Shown here: positions 47,539 to 57,228 of the stretch, in pieces
Layout: each line of letters starts with the position of its first letter
Position numbering within the stretch: position 1 is the stretch's first letter
DNA from: Schleiferia thermophila
Lineage (GTDB): Bacteria; Bacteroidota; Bacteroidia; Flavobacteriales; Schleiferiaceae
Assembly (NCBI RefSeq): GCF_003337435.1
Contig: NZ_QPJS01000003.1
Coordinates: 186,001 to 250,000 of the forward strand
Direction: 5' to 3'
Length of the DNA: 64,000 nucleotides
Notes under the pieces: generated by a model
The model's database searches: none
Seen by the model: only the letters and a program-made list of their open reading frames with translations
What the model was told of the DNA's origin: nothing
Made by a program: the position numbers and the translations under genes

Positions 47539-50500
47539 ATGAATGAGCTATTTGGTAAATATAAATTGCTTATAACTCTCTGGACCATTTTTTTAATAGG
47601 TTCAGTGGAGGCCAGTCACATTAGAGGAGGTGAAATTACCTGGAGGTGTGCGCCAAACGGAGGATGGATTTTTACTTTTAAAATTTACGGAGAGTGCGGA
47701 AGTACAGTAGTAAACCAATTTGAAACAGCGCTAACACAGCAGCTACAACTTCAGAACTATCCCACAGTGGGAGCTGCTACCAATATTACAGTAACTAGGA
47801 TTAGCCGTCAGGACATTTCACCCAAATGCTGGAATCCCACATGGGAGTGGAGATGCACACCAAACAACCAACCTCCTTTCAACGGTCAAAACCCACAATG
47901 CCCGCCACAGTTCACCCCATGTAATTGGAACGGACAATCTTATGGAGCTGTTGCTGAGTTTGTATATGAGTCACAACCCATTATGCTGAGTGGCACACCG
48001 CCCGCACAAGGATGGATGGTAAGCTGGAATGTTTGCTGCAGAAATAACTCAATAAACATCGTAGGCGCTTCAGGGCAAAACGCTTGGTTTAGAAGTGTGA
48101 TGCTTCCCAAGCCAAATCTGGCAGGAACAGGTTTTATGAATGCAACAACCTGCTACGACAATTCACCTCAATTTCTTGAGCCACCTGTAGTAGTTATTTG
48201 TGCGGGAGCTCCGCAGATTTACAGCCCACTGTCCTTTGATAAAGATTTGGATCCCGTACAGTATGCACTGGCCAATGGATTAGGCAATAACGGCAATCCA
48301 ATGACCTGGGCCACAGGATTCAGCGCTACACAACCATTTCCTACTAATGCTCCAAACGGTCCTACTACAATTGACCCCTCCACTGGAAATATTACAATAA
48401 ATCAAATAGGAAACATCAATGAAGGCAACTATCTCCTGGTCATTGAAGTAACCTCCTTTTGCGGAGGAGTGCCCATAGCACGTATTTACAGGGATGTGCA
48501 GATTTCCATTGTGAACTGTCAAAAAATACCAAACAACCCGCCTAACAGCGCACCATCTCTTACAATTTCGCCTTCAGGCAACCTAAATTACACCTTAGTT
48601 GGAAATAATCTCACCGTATTTGCAACGGCCAAAGACACAATTCAATTTAATCTATTGGCGCAGGATGTGGATTTAAATCCTTTGCCTCCTACAATGATTC
48701 CGGCAATGCCTCAACAAATAACTTTTTTTGCGGCCGGTGGTCAGGTTGGGGCGAATCTCACCGATACAAACAACTGTGACTTTCCGCCTTGTGCTGTGAT
48801 GCATCCAGGCCCAGGTCAGGCTACTTATACGAATCCAGTAAACAATGCCATAAAATTTTTCTGGAGAACAGACTGCAACCATTTGAGTAGCAATTCTCTT
48901 TGCGGTATAACCGGCTTAAATGAATATGTCTTTACTCTTAGAATGTCTGATAATTATTGTCCGTCACCTGCCATATCCATAGCTACAGTTAAGGTAATCA
49001 TAAATGCTTCCACAGCAGATTCAGCACGTTTTCACTGCGTCAATCGGATTAATGCCAATGGTCAATACGAATTAAACTGGACTCCACCTCAGGATACAGG
49101 ATATAATTTCAATTATTACATTATATACGGAAGTCCTTCCCCAGCCGGACCATATGTTCCATTGGACACTTTGTATGGCTGGTCCACAAATACCTATACA
49201 ACTCAACCCTTAACTCCGGCGAGCGGATGGAGCTTTTACATTGGGACCAACATGGGTTGTAATTATGTATCAGTATCTGATACCTTACAGGCCATAGAAC
49301 TCAATCTGGCTGTAAATCCACCTACTAGCGGACAGTACGCCTTACTTAATTGGAATGATGTAAAAGTAAATAACCCATCCGGTAAATCATTTAAAATTTG
49401 GGCAGAAATACCACATGGCTCCGGAAATTGGGTGAAATTAGACTCCACTACTTTATTGAATTACACAGATACTGTCAATGCTTGCGGTGATACAGTGGCC
49501 TTTCAGATAAGGACTGAACCTGACTCTGGAAGCACTTGCATCTTTACATCCAATATAGAATTGGGATATTTCTCGGATATCTCCAACACCGATACCATGT
49601 CCATTATTTATGTTACCGTTGTAAATGACAAAGCTCAAATTGACTTTTTGCCGAGCTCTTCCGGCGACGTCGTTGTCTATTATCTTCTGAATGGTGATCC
49701 GTTCACCAACACCTGGTCAATAGTAGATACCATTTTGATTAATGATCCATTACCTCACATCTGGCAAGGTTCAAATGCCGGAAATCAGATAGAATATTTT
49801 AAGGTCATTTCAGCAGATTCCTGTGGCAATTTTTCGGATGATATTCCAGTAATCTGGCACAATACATTATTGCTGAACTATATCCTAAGGGTATGCGAAG
49901 GCACTAACACCTTGTATTGGAACAGATACGAGGGCTGGGGAGCAGACCTTATTGGATACGAAGTGTATGCAGATATCAATTCGCCAATACTGGGATTTTT
50001 GCCAAATCAATTAATGTACAGTGGGTCTGCGCTTGATACTTTTTTTGTACAAACATCTTTTGAAGAGGGTGCAGACTATTGCTATAGAGTCGAGGCCATA
50101 CATTCTAACGGACTTAGGTCTGTATCCCAAATCACCTGCATGAATCCCGGTGTACTCATCCCATCTTCGCTGATGTATATTCCGTATACAGAGGTGAAAA
50201 ATGATGCAATACACCTTGAATTTTTTTACGATGGTACGGCTGATATTTCAGAGTACATCCTTCAAAGAGGACATTCAGCCACCGGACCTTACTATGAGAT
50301 TGTAAGATGGCCACACGGGCAAAATCCTCCCTTCCGGCATACCTTTACCGACACGAAGGTTGACCTCAATCAAAGTTATTTCTATCGGGTAGTAGGGATT
50401 AATAACTGTGATACCATAGGTGCGGTTTCCAACCATGCCAGAAACATAGTAGCCAAAGCCAGACCCTTGAGAAGTGACCAGAATGTGGTAAACTGGAATC

Positions 50501-51039
50501 CCTATACTCAGTTCGATGGAGGTGTGCTTCAATATCAAATACTCAGAAAAGTGGGTGAATTTGGCGGATGGCAGTTACTGCCAGCCAATATTACGGGTAC
50601 AGACACTTCTTATATCGATGACATATCTTATTTTGATGGCAGAGAAAACATTTTTTGCTATAAAATCCTTGCTCTCGAAGGTACAAATACATTGCCTTTG
50701 CCACCGGGCTTCGGACCGTTTGTTAGCACATCTAATGAAGTATGCGTACACCAGAAGGTCAAGATGTTTGTACCCAATGCAATACGGCCAGGATCTCCCA
50801 TACTTGAAAACAGAGTCTTTGGTGTACAGGCTAGATACCTGGATTTTACAAGGTTCAGCATGCAGATATTCAATCGTTGGGGACAGCTTATGTTTGAAAC
50901 CGATGATCCGGCTCAGGCCTGGGATGGGACATATCGCGGACAGGAAGCTCCTCCAGGAGTCTATACCTACATAATCCGATATGCCACTCCAGGTGACCTT
51001 GACCAGGAAGAGAGAGGTTCTTTTACGCTGATAAGATAA
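47539..51039 (+). CDS. Secreted multidomain protein with T9SS type B (gliding-associated) C-terminal domain
   Basis: 1166 residues. A signal peptide (about 10-24) leads into ASHIRGGEITWRC, a common opening domain of large Bacteroidota surface proteins. Many Cys residues and Pro/Asn-rich stretches follow, then several fibronectin III-like segments (for instance YELNWTPPQDTGYNFNYYII near 510 and similar units to about 1075). The last ~85 residues, MFVPNAIRPGSP..., FSMQIFNRWGQLMFETDD, WDGTYRGQEAPPGVYTYIIR, are the gliding-motility CHU_C/type B sorting domain, which directs export through T9SS with PorP/SprF-type partners. A surface adhesin or structural role is inferred. Confidence 0.88.
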   Translation: MNELFGKYKLLITLWTIFLIGSVEASHIRGGEITWRCAPNGGWIFTFKIYGECGSTVVNQFETALTQQLQLQNYPTVGAATNITVTRISRQDISPKCWNPTWEWRCTPNNQPPFNGQNPQCPPQFTPCNWNGQSYGAVAEFVYESQPIMLSGTPPAQGWMVSWNVCCRNNSINIVGASGQNAWFRSVMLPKPNLAGTGFMNATTCYDNSPQFLEPPVVVICAGAPQIYSPLSFDKDLDPVQYALANGLGNNGNPMTWATGFSATQPFPTNAPNGPTTIDPSTGNITINQIGNINEGNYLLVIEVTSFCGGVPIARIYRDVQISIVNCQKIPNNPPNSAPSLTISPSGNLNYTLVGNNLTVFATAKDTIQFNLLAQDVDLNPLPPTMIPAMPQQITFFAAGGQVGANLTDTNNCDFPPCAVMHPGPGQATYTNPVNNAIKFFWRTDCNHLSSNSLCGITGLNEYVFTLRMSDNYCPSPAISIATVKVIINASTADSARFHCVNRINANGQYELNWTPPQDTGYNFNYYIIYGSPSPAGPYVPLDTLYGWSTNTYTTQPLTPASGWSFYIGTNMGCNYVSVSDTLQAIELNLAVNPPTSGQYALLNWNDVKVNNPSGKSFKIWAEIPHGSGNWVKLDSTTLLNYTDTVNACGDTVAFQIRTEPDSGSTCIFTSNIELGYFSDISNTDTMSIIYVTVVNDKAQIDFLPSSSGDVVVYYLLNGDPFTNTWSIVDTILINDPLPHIWQGSNAGNQIEYFKVISADSCGNFSDDIPVIWHNTLLLNYILRVCEGTNTLYWNRYEGWGADLIGYEVYADINSPILGFLPNQLMYSGSALDTFFVQTSFEEGADYCYRVEAIHSNGLRSVSQITCMNPGVLIPSSLMYIPYTEVKNDAIHLEFFYDGTADISEYILQRGHSATGPYYEIVRWPHGQNPPFRHTFTDTKVDLNQSYFYRVVGINNCDTIGAVSNHARNIVAKARPLRSDQNVVNWNPYTQFDGGVLQYQILRKVGEFGGWQLLPANITGTDTSYIDDISYFDGRENIFCYKILALEGTNTLPLPPGFGPFVSTSNEVCVHQKVKMFVPNAIRPGSPILENRVFGVQARYLDFTRFSMQIFNRWGQLMFETDDPAQAWDGTYRGQEAPPGVYTYIIRYATPGDLDQEERGSFTLIR

Positions 51040-51058
51040 AATTCTAACATAACTTTGG

Positions 51059-51082
51059 CCCGCTCAATGAGCGGGTTTTTTA
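51059..51082 (+). terminator. Intrinsic terminator after the T9SS type B protein gene
   Basis: CCCGCT (51059-51064) / AGCGGG (51070-51075) with a 5-nt loop and a T run, ending 15 nt before the SPOR gene. Confidence 0.75.
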
Positions 51083-51096
51083 TTGCCAATGCACGA

Positions 51097-51492
51097 ATGA
51101 AAAAACTTCTTTTCGCTCTATTCATTACTTTGTTTTGTGTAGGAATAGAAGCTCATGCCCAGATAGCAGAAGAAATGAGTGAAAGTACCAGGCTAATGTT
51201 TCAAAACTACAAAAAGAGATTTGAAAACAAAAGCAGGGTAACCGGATACCGAATTCAGCTTTTTAGCGGTAATAAACAAATGGCAGACAAAATCAGAACT
51301 CAATACCTTCAATTGAATCAGACGCATCAGGTATATACAGTTTTTGAAATGCCCAATTATAAAGTACAGGTAGGCGACTTCAGAGACCGGCTGGAAGCTG
51401 AAGGAGTGCGGGTAGAGCTGATGCAGACGTTTAATGGGGCCTTTTTGGTCAAAACTCAAATTACCCCCTTTCTCAGAATTCAACAAAACTAA
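51097..51492 (+). CDS. SPOR-domain-like secreted protein
   Basis: 131 residues from MKKLLFALF, chosen because a signal peptide (ending AHAQ) begins there and the upstream in-frame start lies before the terminator hairpin. Residues 50-125 resemble a SPOR domain (VTGYRIQLFSGNKQMADKIRT, then YKVQVGDFRDRLEAE), which binds denuded septal peptidoglycan. It is followed by pyrH 12 nt later, so the genes likely share a transcript. Confidence 0.8.
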   Translation: MKKLLFALFITLFCVGIEAHAQIAEEMSESTRLMFQNYKKRFENKSRVTGYRIQLFSGNKQMADKIRTQYLQLNQTHQVYTVFEMPNYKVQVGDFRDRLEAEGVRVELMQTFNGAFLVKTQITPFLRIQQN

Positions 51493-51504
51493 ATGATACA
51501 ATAG

Positions 51505-52212
51505 ATGAAATACAAACGCGTTTTGCTCAAACTCAGCGGAGAAGCACTTATGGGGACGCAGAATTATGGCATTGATTCGAAAAGGCTGAAAGAATACGCC
51601 AATGAAATAAAAGATGTAGTGGAACAAGGTCTTCAGCTTGCCATTGTAATAGGTGGAGGGAATATTTTCAGAGGAGTCTCTGGAGCTGCTGCTGGAATGG
51701 ATCGTGTACAAGCCGATCATATGGGCATGTTGGCAACAGTGATCAATGCGCTGGCATTGCAATCAGCCCTTGAAAATGAAGGCATTTACACTCGCTGCAT
51801 GTCAGCCATTGAAATGAATAAAATCGCTGAACCTTTCATCAGAAGACGAGCCATCCGACATTTGGAAAAAGGAAGAGTCGTCATTTTTGCCGGGGGTACC
51901 GGAAATCCCTACTTTACCACCGATACGGCCGCTACACTTCGGGCTATAGAGATAGATGCAGATGCTATATTAAAAGGCACACGTGTAGATGGCATTTATA
52001 CGGCTGACCCTGAAAAAGATGCAACAGCTACGCGTTTCGAATCACTGTCCTTTAAGGAAGTCTATGAAAAAGGCCTCAATGTAATGGATATGACAGCATT
52101 TACCCTAAGTCAAGAAAACAACCTGCCTATCATCGTCTTCGATATGAATAAACCTGGAAATCTGAAAAAGGTGATACTCGGTGAAAACGTAGGAACTATT
52201 GTAACTAATTAA
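51505..52212 (+). CDS. pyrH: UMP kinase
   Basis: 235 residues. It phosphorylates UMP to [62 protein letters not shown] and [15 protein letters not shown] are the amino-acid-kinase-family hallmarks of PyrH. It sits 11 nt before frr, the usual order in bacteria. Confidence 0.96.
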   Translation: MKYKRVLLKLSGEALMGTQNYGIDSKRLKEYANEIKDVVEQGLQLAIVIGGGNIFRGVSGAAAGMDRVQADHMGMLATVINALALQSALENEGIYTRCMSAIEMNKIAEPFIRRRAIRHLEKGRVVIFAGGTGNPYFTTDTAATLRAIEIDADAILKGTRVDGIYTADPEKDATATRFESLSFKEVYEKGLNVMDMTAFTLSQENNLPIIVFDMNKPGNLKKVILGENVGTIVTN

Positions 52213-52223
52213 TATAAAAGACT

Positions 52224-52784
52224 ATGGACGAAATCCAACTAATACTCGAGACGGCTGAAGAAGGGATGAAAAAAGCTGTTCATCACCTGGAAAAAGAGCT
52301 TGTTAAGATCAGAGCCGGAAAAGCAAACCCCGCACTGCTCGAAAGCATCAAACTCGAATACTACGGTGTGATGAGCCCGCTGCATACAGTAGCCAATGTG
52401 ATGGTCCCCGATGCCCGAACCATTACTGTTCAACCCTGGGAAAAGAAAATGATACCTGAAATCGAAAAGGCAATCATGAATTCAGGACTTGGCCTAAACC
52501 CTCAAAACAATGGGGAGATGGTTATCATCAACATTCCACCTCTTACCGAAGAGCGAAGAAAAGACTTGGTAAAACAAAGCCGGTCTGAAGCCGAGCATGC
52601 CCGTGTAGGAATACGAGCTGCCCGCAAAGAAGCCAACGATGAGCTGAAAAAGCTTCAAAATCAAGGTGTAGCTGAAGATCTGGTAAAAGATGCTGAAGAA
52701 CGCGTGCAAAAGCTTACCAATCAATACATCGCAAAAGTTGATCAGATTTTGGAGAAAAAAGAAGCAGATATCATGACCGTATAA
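52224..52784 (+). CDS. frr: Ribosome recycling factor
   Basis: 186 residues, typical length. The long helical domain carries KIRAGKANPALLESIKLEYYG, and MVPDARTITVQPWEKKMIPEIEKAI and IPPLTEERRKDLVKQSR lie in the domain junction and helix. RRF with EF-G splits post-termination ribosomes. It is the end of the SPOR-pyrH-frr group. Confidence 0.96.
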   Translation: MDEIQLILETAEEGMKKAVHHLEKELVKIRAGKANPALLESIKLEYYGVMSPLHTVANVMVPDARTITVQPWEKKMIPEIEKAIMNSGLGLNPQNNGEMVIINIPPLTEERRKDLVKQSRSEAEHARVGIRAARKEANDELKKLQNQGVAEDLVKDAEERVQKLTNQYIAKVDQILEKKEADIMTV

Positions 52785-53213
52785 TAATGAAATCGAATAC
52801 GGCAATTGTGGGTCTGCCTACAGTTTTTGTTGGCATCCCCCCCAGCTTAGCAAAGGGGGGGAGGTCGATTACCGCCTTAGTTGATTGCGTTTTCAAAATT
52901 CAATCTTGTACAAATCATATTATGAATTTGGACATCCTGAAATCAACAGTATCGAACTTCAGTGAATCCCATGAGCTAAGGTGCCGATGCCAAGTATTGG
53001 TTAGGAAGTTCTGGATTCTTGATATGGCGTAGTATTTATTCGCACAAGTAAGAGAGCGAGATATACCCTTGGATTATTTAGAGAAAGTCCATGTATGGAG
53101 AAGAAATGTTTTAATTTCTATCGCTTTATCAAGGTGTTGTCAGTAATTTCTAGTACTGATATGGACTTCAGAATTTCTACAGTTAAAACCTCAATTAATG
53201 CTTGACTTCTAAA
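52785..53213. other. 429-nt gap after frr with a C/G inverted repeat
   Basis: No convincing gene. A perfect 7-bp C/G inverted repeat (52837-52843 with 52855-52861) brackets an AGCTTAGCAAA loop. An 81-codon open frame (52787-53032) runs through it, but its product has no recognisable features. The rest shows weak, short open frames only. Confidence 0.5.
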
Positions 53214-53582
53214 TTATTGACCTGAACGAAGAATCTTTTCCATCTTTCGACCCTTCGCAAGTTCGTCAACAAGTTTGTCCAGATACCGGATATTTCTGGT
53301 GAGCTCATTTTCTATCTCTTCTATCCGATAGCCACATATAACTCCGGTAATGTACCTGGCATTTTCATGAATGGATGCTTGCTTAAAAAACTCTTCAAAA
53401 GTCGAATTTTCTTCGATATGTTTAAAAATCTGATGTTCATTAAAACCTGTTAGCCATTCGATTACCTGGTGAAGTTCCTGCCGTGTTCGACCCTTTTTTT
53501 CCAGCTTTGCTACATAATGCGGATAAACAGAAGCAAAGGTCATTTTAGCAATTTTTTCATGGTGTTCTTTGGAAGATTTCAT
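53214..53582 (-). CDS. DUF2200 family protein
   Basis: 122 residues. KIAKMTFASVYPHYVAKLEKKGRT, LHQVIEWLTGF, FEEFFKQASIHENA, ITGVICGYRIEEIENELTR and the end LAKGRKMEKILRS match DUF2200, a small cytoplasmic family without known function. It stands alone with gaps on both sides. Confidence 0.88.
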   Translation of the reverse strand: MKSSKEHHEKIAKMTFASVYPHYVAKLEKKGRTRQELHQVIEWLTGFNEHQIFKHIEENSTFEEFFKQASIHENARYITGVICGYRIEEIENELTRNIRYLDKLVDELAKGRKMEKILRSGQ

Positions 53583-53673
53583 GCATCATTAGTTAAGGAG
53601 TTGAATTTCAAAAAGTAATTGCACCTCGTGTACAGCTATTGTAAAAGTACAAATTTTGTAAAAAGCTGTAGCT

Positions 53674-53712
53674 AAATAAAAAATCCACATCCGGAATTTA
53701 CCTGAATGTGGA
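53674..53712 (-). terminator. Terminator after the PID-CTERM-like gene
   Basis: On the minus strand TCCACAT / ATGTGGA (53712-53706 with 53690-53684) forms the stem, followed by a T-rich run (A-rich 53674-53683 on plus). Confidence 0.65.
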
Positions 53713-53733
53713 CAATTAAGGAAATGTTTTCAA

Positions 53734-53907
53734 TTAATCCTTTTTCTTTCTTTGCTTTCGGGCATATTCGCTCAAGCCATAGGTAACTCCCGCTGCAGCA
53801 AGAAGTCCTACTAGTCCGTTGATAGGTGTTGGATTGTTGGGCATTCCGGGCTGGGCTGATGTAAGTATCGGCAGAAGTAAAACCAGGAGATTAAAAAATA
53901 TTCTCAT
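53734..53907 (-). CDS. PID-CTERM-like microprotein
   Basis: 57 residues, short enough to be missed by length cut-offs. Residues 1-18 are a signal peptide (MRIFFNLLVLLLPILTSAQ), then PGMPNNPTPINGL leads into a second hydrophobic segment VGLLAAAGVTYGL and a basic tail ending RKQRKKKD. This tripartite layout (signal, P-I-D/N-G, helix, basic tail) fits the PID-CTERM sorting-type proteins of Bacteroidota, with Asn where Asp is usual. It lies 21 nt downstream of the interrupted T9SS protein gene and before a terminator, so it is the last gene of that transcript. Function unknown. Confidence 0.65.
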   Translation of the reverse strand: MRIFFNLLVLLLPILTSAQPGMPNNPTPINGLVGLLAAAGVTYGLSEYARKQRKKKD

Positions 53908-53928
53908 AGTAAAGTTGAATTTATTAGA

Positions 53929-54738
53929 TTAAAAAATAGTTTTAATAGTTGTGGATTGGTCAGATTCTGTGAGGCGAATTAAATAAAGACCTTTAGGTAG
54001 GACAGGGGCTTGGAATACATGTACTCCGCGTGAAAGAGCTGTGCGATTGCTGTAAACTGTTTTTCCCGTAAGGTCAATGATTTCCAAAAGGGCTACAGTT
54101 TCAATGTCTTTTTGGATGAAAATCTTATCTGAAGAAGTCCACAGATTGGTTTTTGTTGGTTTTTGATTGATTACTCCTACGGCAGGAGCATTAATGTGGA
54201 TCATAAAGCGATTGACTTCGATTGAGGGATGATGTTGAAAGGTATATCCAGATTGATACAGGTCTGTAAGGATTTTGGAGTGGCGATCTTCGAGAACTAC
54301 AGTGAAGGCATGATCCTGTTCATCGGCATTGATAGGTTCGATGGTAAAGATGCCCGGTTGGTTGTGTTCAAAATAGAGAGGTATTGAACGGCTTCCTGTC
54401 ATGAGTTTACTCTGAGTATTGATCGAAAGAGCCACATTATCCTGGTATGTATAGAACTGTTGATAGCCGTTTTCATTAAACCTGGCTACTACATCTTCAT
54501 GCATTTGGAAGTTGTCATTGGCCTGATTTCTTGCAGATAGGTATGTTTTAATCACTTTACCGTTGGCCGAATTCACTGAACGCAAAGTGAAGTGATATTC
54601 ACCTGGCTGTGTTTGTGGTTTGGATAAATTGGATGGATTGGATAAGGTAACCCCGGTTGTTTTAAATACAAATTGCTGAGAAGAAGGTAAGGCTAATCGC
54701 TGCACCCAAAACGATTGTCCCAATGGAAGATAGCGCAA
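53929..54738 (-). CDS. C-terminal fragment of an interrupted T9SS type A protein
   Basis: 269 residues if translation restarted at ATG 54738, though this is more likely the tail of the gene that begins at 57228. In-frame upstream codons (54739-54879) encode NLISNPYTANFDIAEGE and more, which join the preceding fragment. Contents: LPLGQSFWVQRLA, a beta-rich region, then a type A sorting domain (IIDLTGKTVYSNR, LPKGLYLIRLTES, ending IKTIF). Without the upstream part it lacks a signal peptide. Confidence 0.6.
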   Translation of the reverse strand: MRYLPLGQSFWVQRLALPSSQQFVFKTTGVTLSNPSNLSKPQTQPGEYHFTLRSVNSANGKVIKTYLSARNQANDNFQMHEDVVARFNENGYQQFYTYQDNVALSINTQSKLMTGSRSIPLYFEHNQPGIFTIEPINADEQDHAFTVVLEDRHSKILTDLYQSGYTFQHHPSIEVNRFMIHINAPAVGVINQKPTKTNLWTSSDKIFIQKDIETVALLEIIDLTGKTVYSNRTALSRGVHVFQAPVLPKGLYLIRLTESDQSTTIKTIF

Positions 54739-54879
54739 GTTAGAATTCCCAGTATTATTTGCATGGTGATAGGTATCATAAGCTCCATCCCGGTATACGT
54801 GAATGCCAAATGAGCCCGAACTGTTGAGTTCTCCCTCGGCTATGTCAAAATTCGCTGTATAAGGGTTTGAGATCAGGTT

Positions 54880-57228
54880 CTAACCTTGAGTTTGGGCTAC
54901 CGGACCTATGAGAAAGGGAGAAGATTGCCCATCGTTGTACAACAGTGATACACCATAGTTTTGTGATTGATCTTCGATGGTTCCTGAGGATGTGGTGATG
55001 GTGGCAGGCAGGGAGTTGACAAAGGTGCCGAACTGGTTATCACCCACATAGAGTACCCATCCTTCAGCTGAGGTAAAAGCATCCGTAGCTGATGTCGGAG
55101 CTATGTAACTAGCCTGATTGGCATCCCATCGATAAACAGAGCCTGATGCACTGTTGATAAACATGATGGCACTGGAGGCTACAACAGAATTCAGAGGTGC
55201 AGCTACTGGCATGCGCGTGTGAATCCACTTTCCGGTGCCCGATGTACCTTCTATATGTTGCGATACCCTGACATTCGGCACAGCCCCATTAACTTTCAGG
55301 AGAGCAGCACCGTTAGCTGCAGATGCACGCAGTTCGATCACTCCATTGTTGGTGACGGAACCTCCAACTGAAAGTCGTCCACCGGGAAAAACAACCAACG
55401 TATCAGAAACTATGGATAGGTTTCCTGTAACAGAGAACGTATTGTTGGTGCCAAAGTCTATCAGATTAGCGGATGACTGGATCAATAGATTTCCTTTTAC
55501 TGTATAGGAAGCTGAAATACTAGAAGTAGGTCTGAAATTGATGAAATTGGAAGAATTTAAAATAAGATTATTGAATTCGCACACTGCCGGATTGTCATTA
55601 TTAGCTCCGTCTCGGCGGATGTTGTGGTTGCTTGTAGAGCCATCGAGTCTTCTGATTTCAAACGTTCCTGTAAGGTTGTAGGCCGAAGTAAGGCCTTGAG
55701 CTTCAATGTTGTCACCAATAAGTATATGTTGACCTCCGTCGTTAAATTGTGCCGTGCCTGTGTAGTTAAGAATGATTCGGTTGTACAGCGCTATAGGAGC
55801 TGCAATATTGAGAGAACCGGAGGATTTGGTAGAAATAAGACGACCAATTCGCAGTGTATCGGAGTTAGAGGCAGCCCAAATCCACTGGTTTCCTACAGAG
55901 CTCATTTCAATATTGGTATTTCGCTGAGTGGTGTTTGAATTTCCGCTACCGGGTTGCATGTTGACACCGGTATTTAGCTTTATGGAGTCCCCAGTAAAAG
56001 TGATCGTGCGAAAAGTAGTACTATTGGTATTAATTGTACCGGCAAGTGTAAGATTGCCTGCTATAGAAAAACTTGCATCTGGCAAATTCTTAGTGGCACT
56101 GCCCAGTAATTCCAAATTTCCGTATGAGGCAGCCACTACGTTGAGGGTGAGTGAAGATGGACCTGTGTATCGAAAGGTCGAGCCAGGAGCAATTATCCCG
56201 AGTGTTGGAAAATTATTGGTTCGGGTGATGAAAGTTGCGAATTCTGCAATATCGAGTACTGGAGCTATGATTTGTCCGGTACCGGCAGCGGTTGGATCCA
56301 GAGACACCTGAATCGGATTGATGCCATCGCCTATTACTACTTTCGAATTGGCCCCGCTGATTTCAAAGGTATAAAAAATGCCCGGGTTACCGTTGGCAAT
56401 GACGAAGATCTGGTTGGCAGCAGTGAAGCTTGCGGGAGGTGTTCCTGTGCCATCAGGATTGGTGCCCCATGTGGAGAGCAAGTTCAGATCTCCTGTGGTT
56501 TTGTTGTAGAACGTAGTGGCTCCAATAGGATCACCTTTAAAAGTTACATTGTCAAAACGCCATGCACCACCGGTAGCGATGGAATTTACATTATTGGCCT
56601 GTCTGAACTCACCAGTGGTAGAGTAATGAGCCGCTACAACGCGTACACCAAAGTTTGGATTGTTGTTTGCTCCGGAAATGGCCGAAAAATTAATTATTCT
56701 TCTGCTCCAGCTATCTGAAAGGTTGCTTCCTACCGGATCAGAAACATCGATACGCCCGTTGTCTATGCCCCCTCTACCGGAACAACTGTTCGAATAATTC
56801 GATGGCGTAACATCCAGATTTAACCAGTTGGTACCGTCGAGGGTGTATTGAATTCGCACAGTTCTGGTAGCTGTACCGGAAAATCTATGGTCGTATTCAA
56901 AATATATGTTTTGAAATCCGACTGTGGATACTAAAAACTGCGCTCCGTTGGTCTCGTTTGAACTACCGGGAGTAGCTGGGTTGAATTGCCAGGCATTTGT
57001 GCCTGATGTTTGAGTACATCCATTATTTGTACCGGCAAAAGTGCCGGATGCAGGTGTCATTCCAATGGCCGAAGCAGTTCCGGAGCCAAAGGAAGGAGCC
57101 GGGTTGGTGGTCGAAGCAACTTGTTCAAAATCCCATTGTGTAATGATGGTTTGACCTGTTGCGACAATGGACGTAGCGATCAGCCCTAAAAGGTTGAGAA
57201 GAATAGGTTTAAAGGTAAATTTTTTCAT
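54880..57228 (-). CDS. N-terminal part of a large secreted beta-rich protein
   Basis: 782 residues from MKKFTFKPILL (a start nine codons earlier is open but less typical). Signal peptide to about residue 26 (ATGQ). Residues 30-240 form a jelly-roll-like module (WDFEQVAST...NPAPSFGSGTAS, FEYDHRFSGTATRTVRIQYT, GAWRFDNVTFKG). Residues 245-700 are Asn/Thr/Gly-rich beta repeats with LNLLSTWGTNPDGTGTPP, typical of Bacteroidota surface proteins. The frame ends at TAG in the motif before the sorting domain, so this product alone should not be anchored by T9SS. Confidence 0.75.
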   Translation of the reverse strand: MKKFTFKPILLNLLGLIATSIVATGQTIITQWDFEQVASTTNPAPSFGSGTASAIGMTPASGTFAGTNNGCTQTSGTNAWQFNPATPGSSNETNGAQFLVSTVGFQNIYFEYDHRFSGTATRTVRIQYTLDGTNWLNLDVTPSNYSNSCSGRGGIDNGRIDVSDPVGSNLSDSWSRRIINFSAISGANNNPNFGVRVVAAHYSTTGEFRQANNVNSIATGGAWRFDNVTFKGDPIGATTFYNKTTGDLNLLSTWGTNPDGTGTPPASFTAANQIFVIANGNPGIFYTFEISGANSKVVIGDGINPIQVSLDPTAAGTGQIIAPVLDIAEFATFITRTNNFPTLGIIAPGSTFRYTGPSSLTLNVVAASYGNLELLGSATKNLPDASFSIAGNLTLAGTINTNSTTFRTITFTGDSIKLNTGVNMQPGSGNSNTTQRNTNIEMSSVGNQWIWAASNSDTLRIGRLISTKSSGSLNIAAPIALYNRIILNYTGTAQFNDGGQHILIGDNIEAQGLTSAYNLTGTFEIRRLDGSTSNHNIRRDGANNDNPAVCEFNNLILNSSNFINFRPTSSISASYTVKGNLLIQSSANLIDFGTNNTFSVTGNLSIVSDTLVVFPGGRLSVGGSVTNNGVIELRASAANGAALLKVNGAVPNVRVSQHIEGTSGTGKWIHTRMPVAAPLNSVVASSAIMFINSASGSVYRWDANQASYIAPTSATDAFTSAEGWVLYVGDNQFGTFVNSLPATITTSSGTIEDQSQNYGVSLLYNDGQSSPFLIGPVAQTQG

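Larger units (their letters stand above)
53929..57228 (-). pseudogene. Full-length T9SS type A protein gene split by an in-frame TAG
   Basis: The 782-residue frame from 57228 and the 53929-54738 frame are in the same reading frame, separated by TAG (54882-54880) and 47 further open codons. The stop falls where a Trp is expected in the G-W-N-L-I-x-N-P-Y motif common in these proteins (TGG to TAG). The joined protein would have about 1099 residues: signal peptide, repetitive beta region, and T9SS sorting domain. It is a recent nonsense mutation, a sequencing error, or readthrough; the rest is intact. Confidence 0.7.

Noticed and set aside
52787-53032. 81-codon open frame after frr
   Set aside because: Runs through the C/G inverted repeat; low similarity to any fold, no neighbours with a link. 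Left as intergenic.
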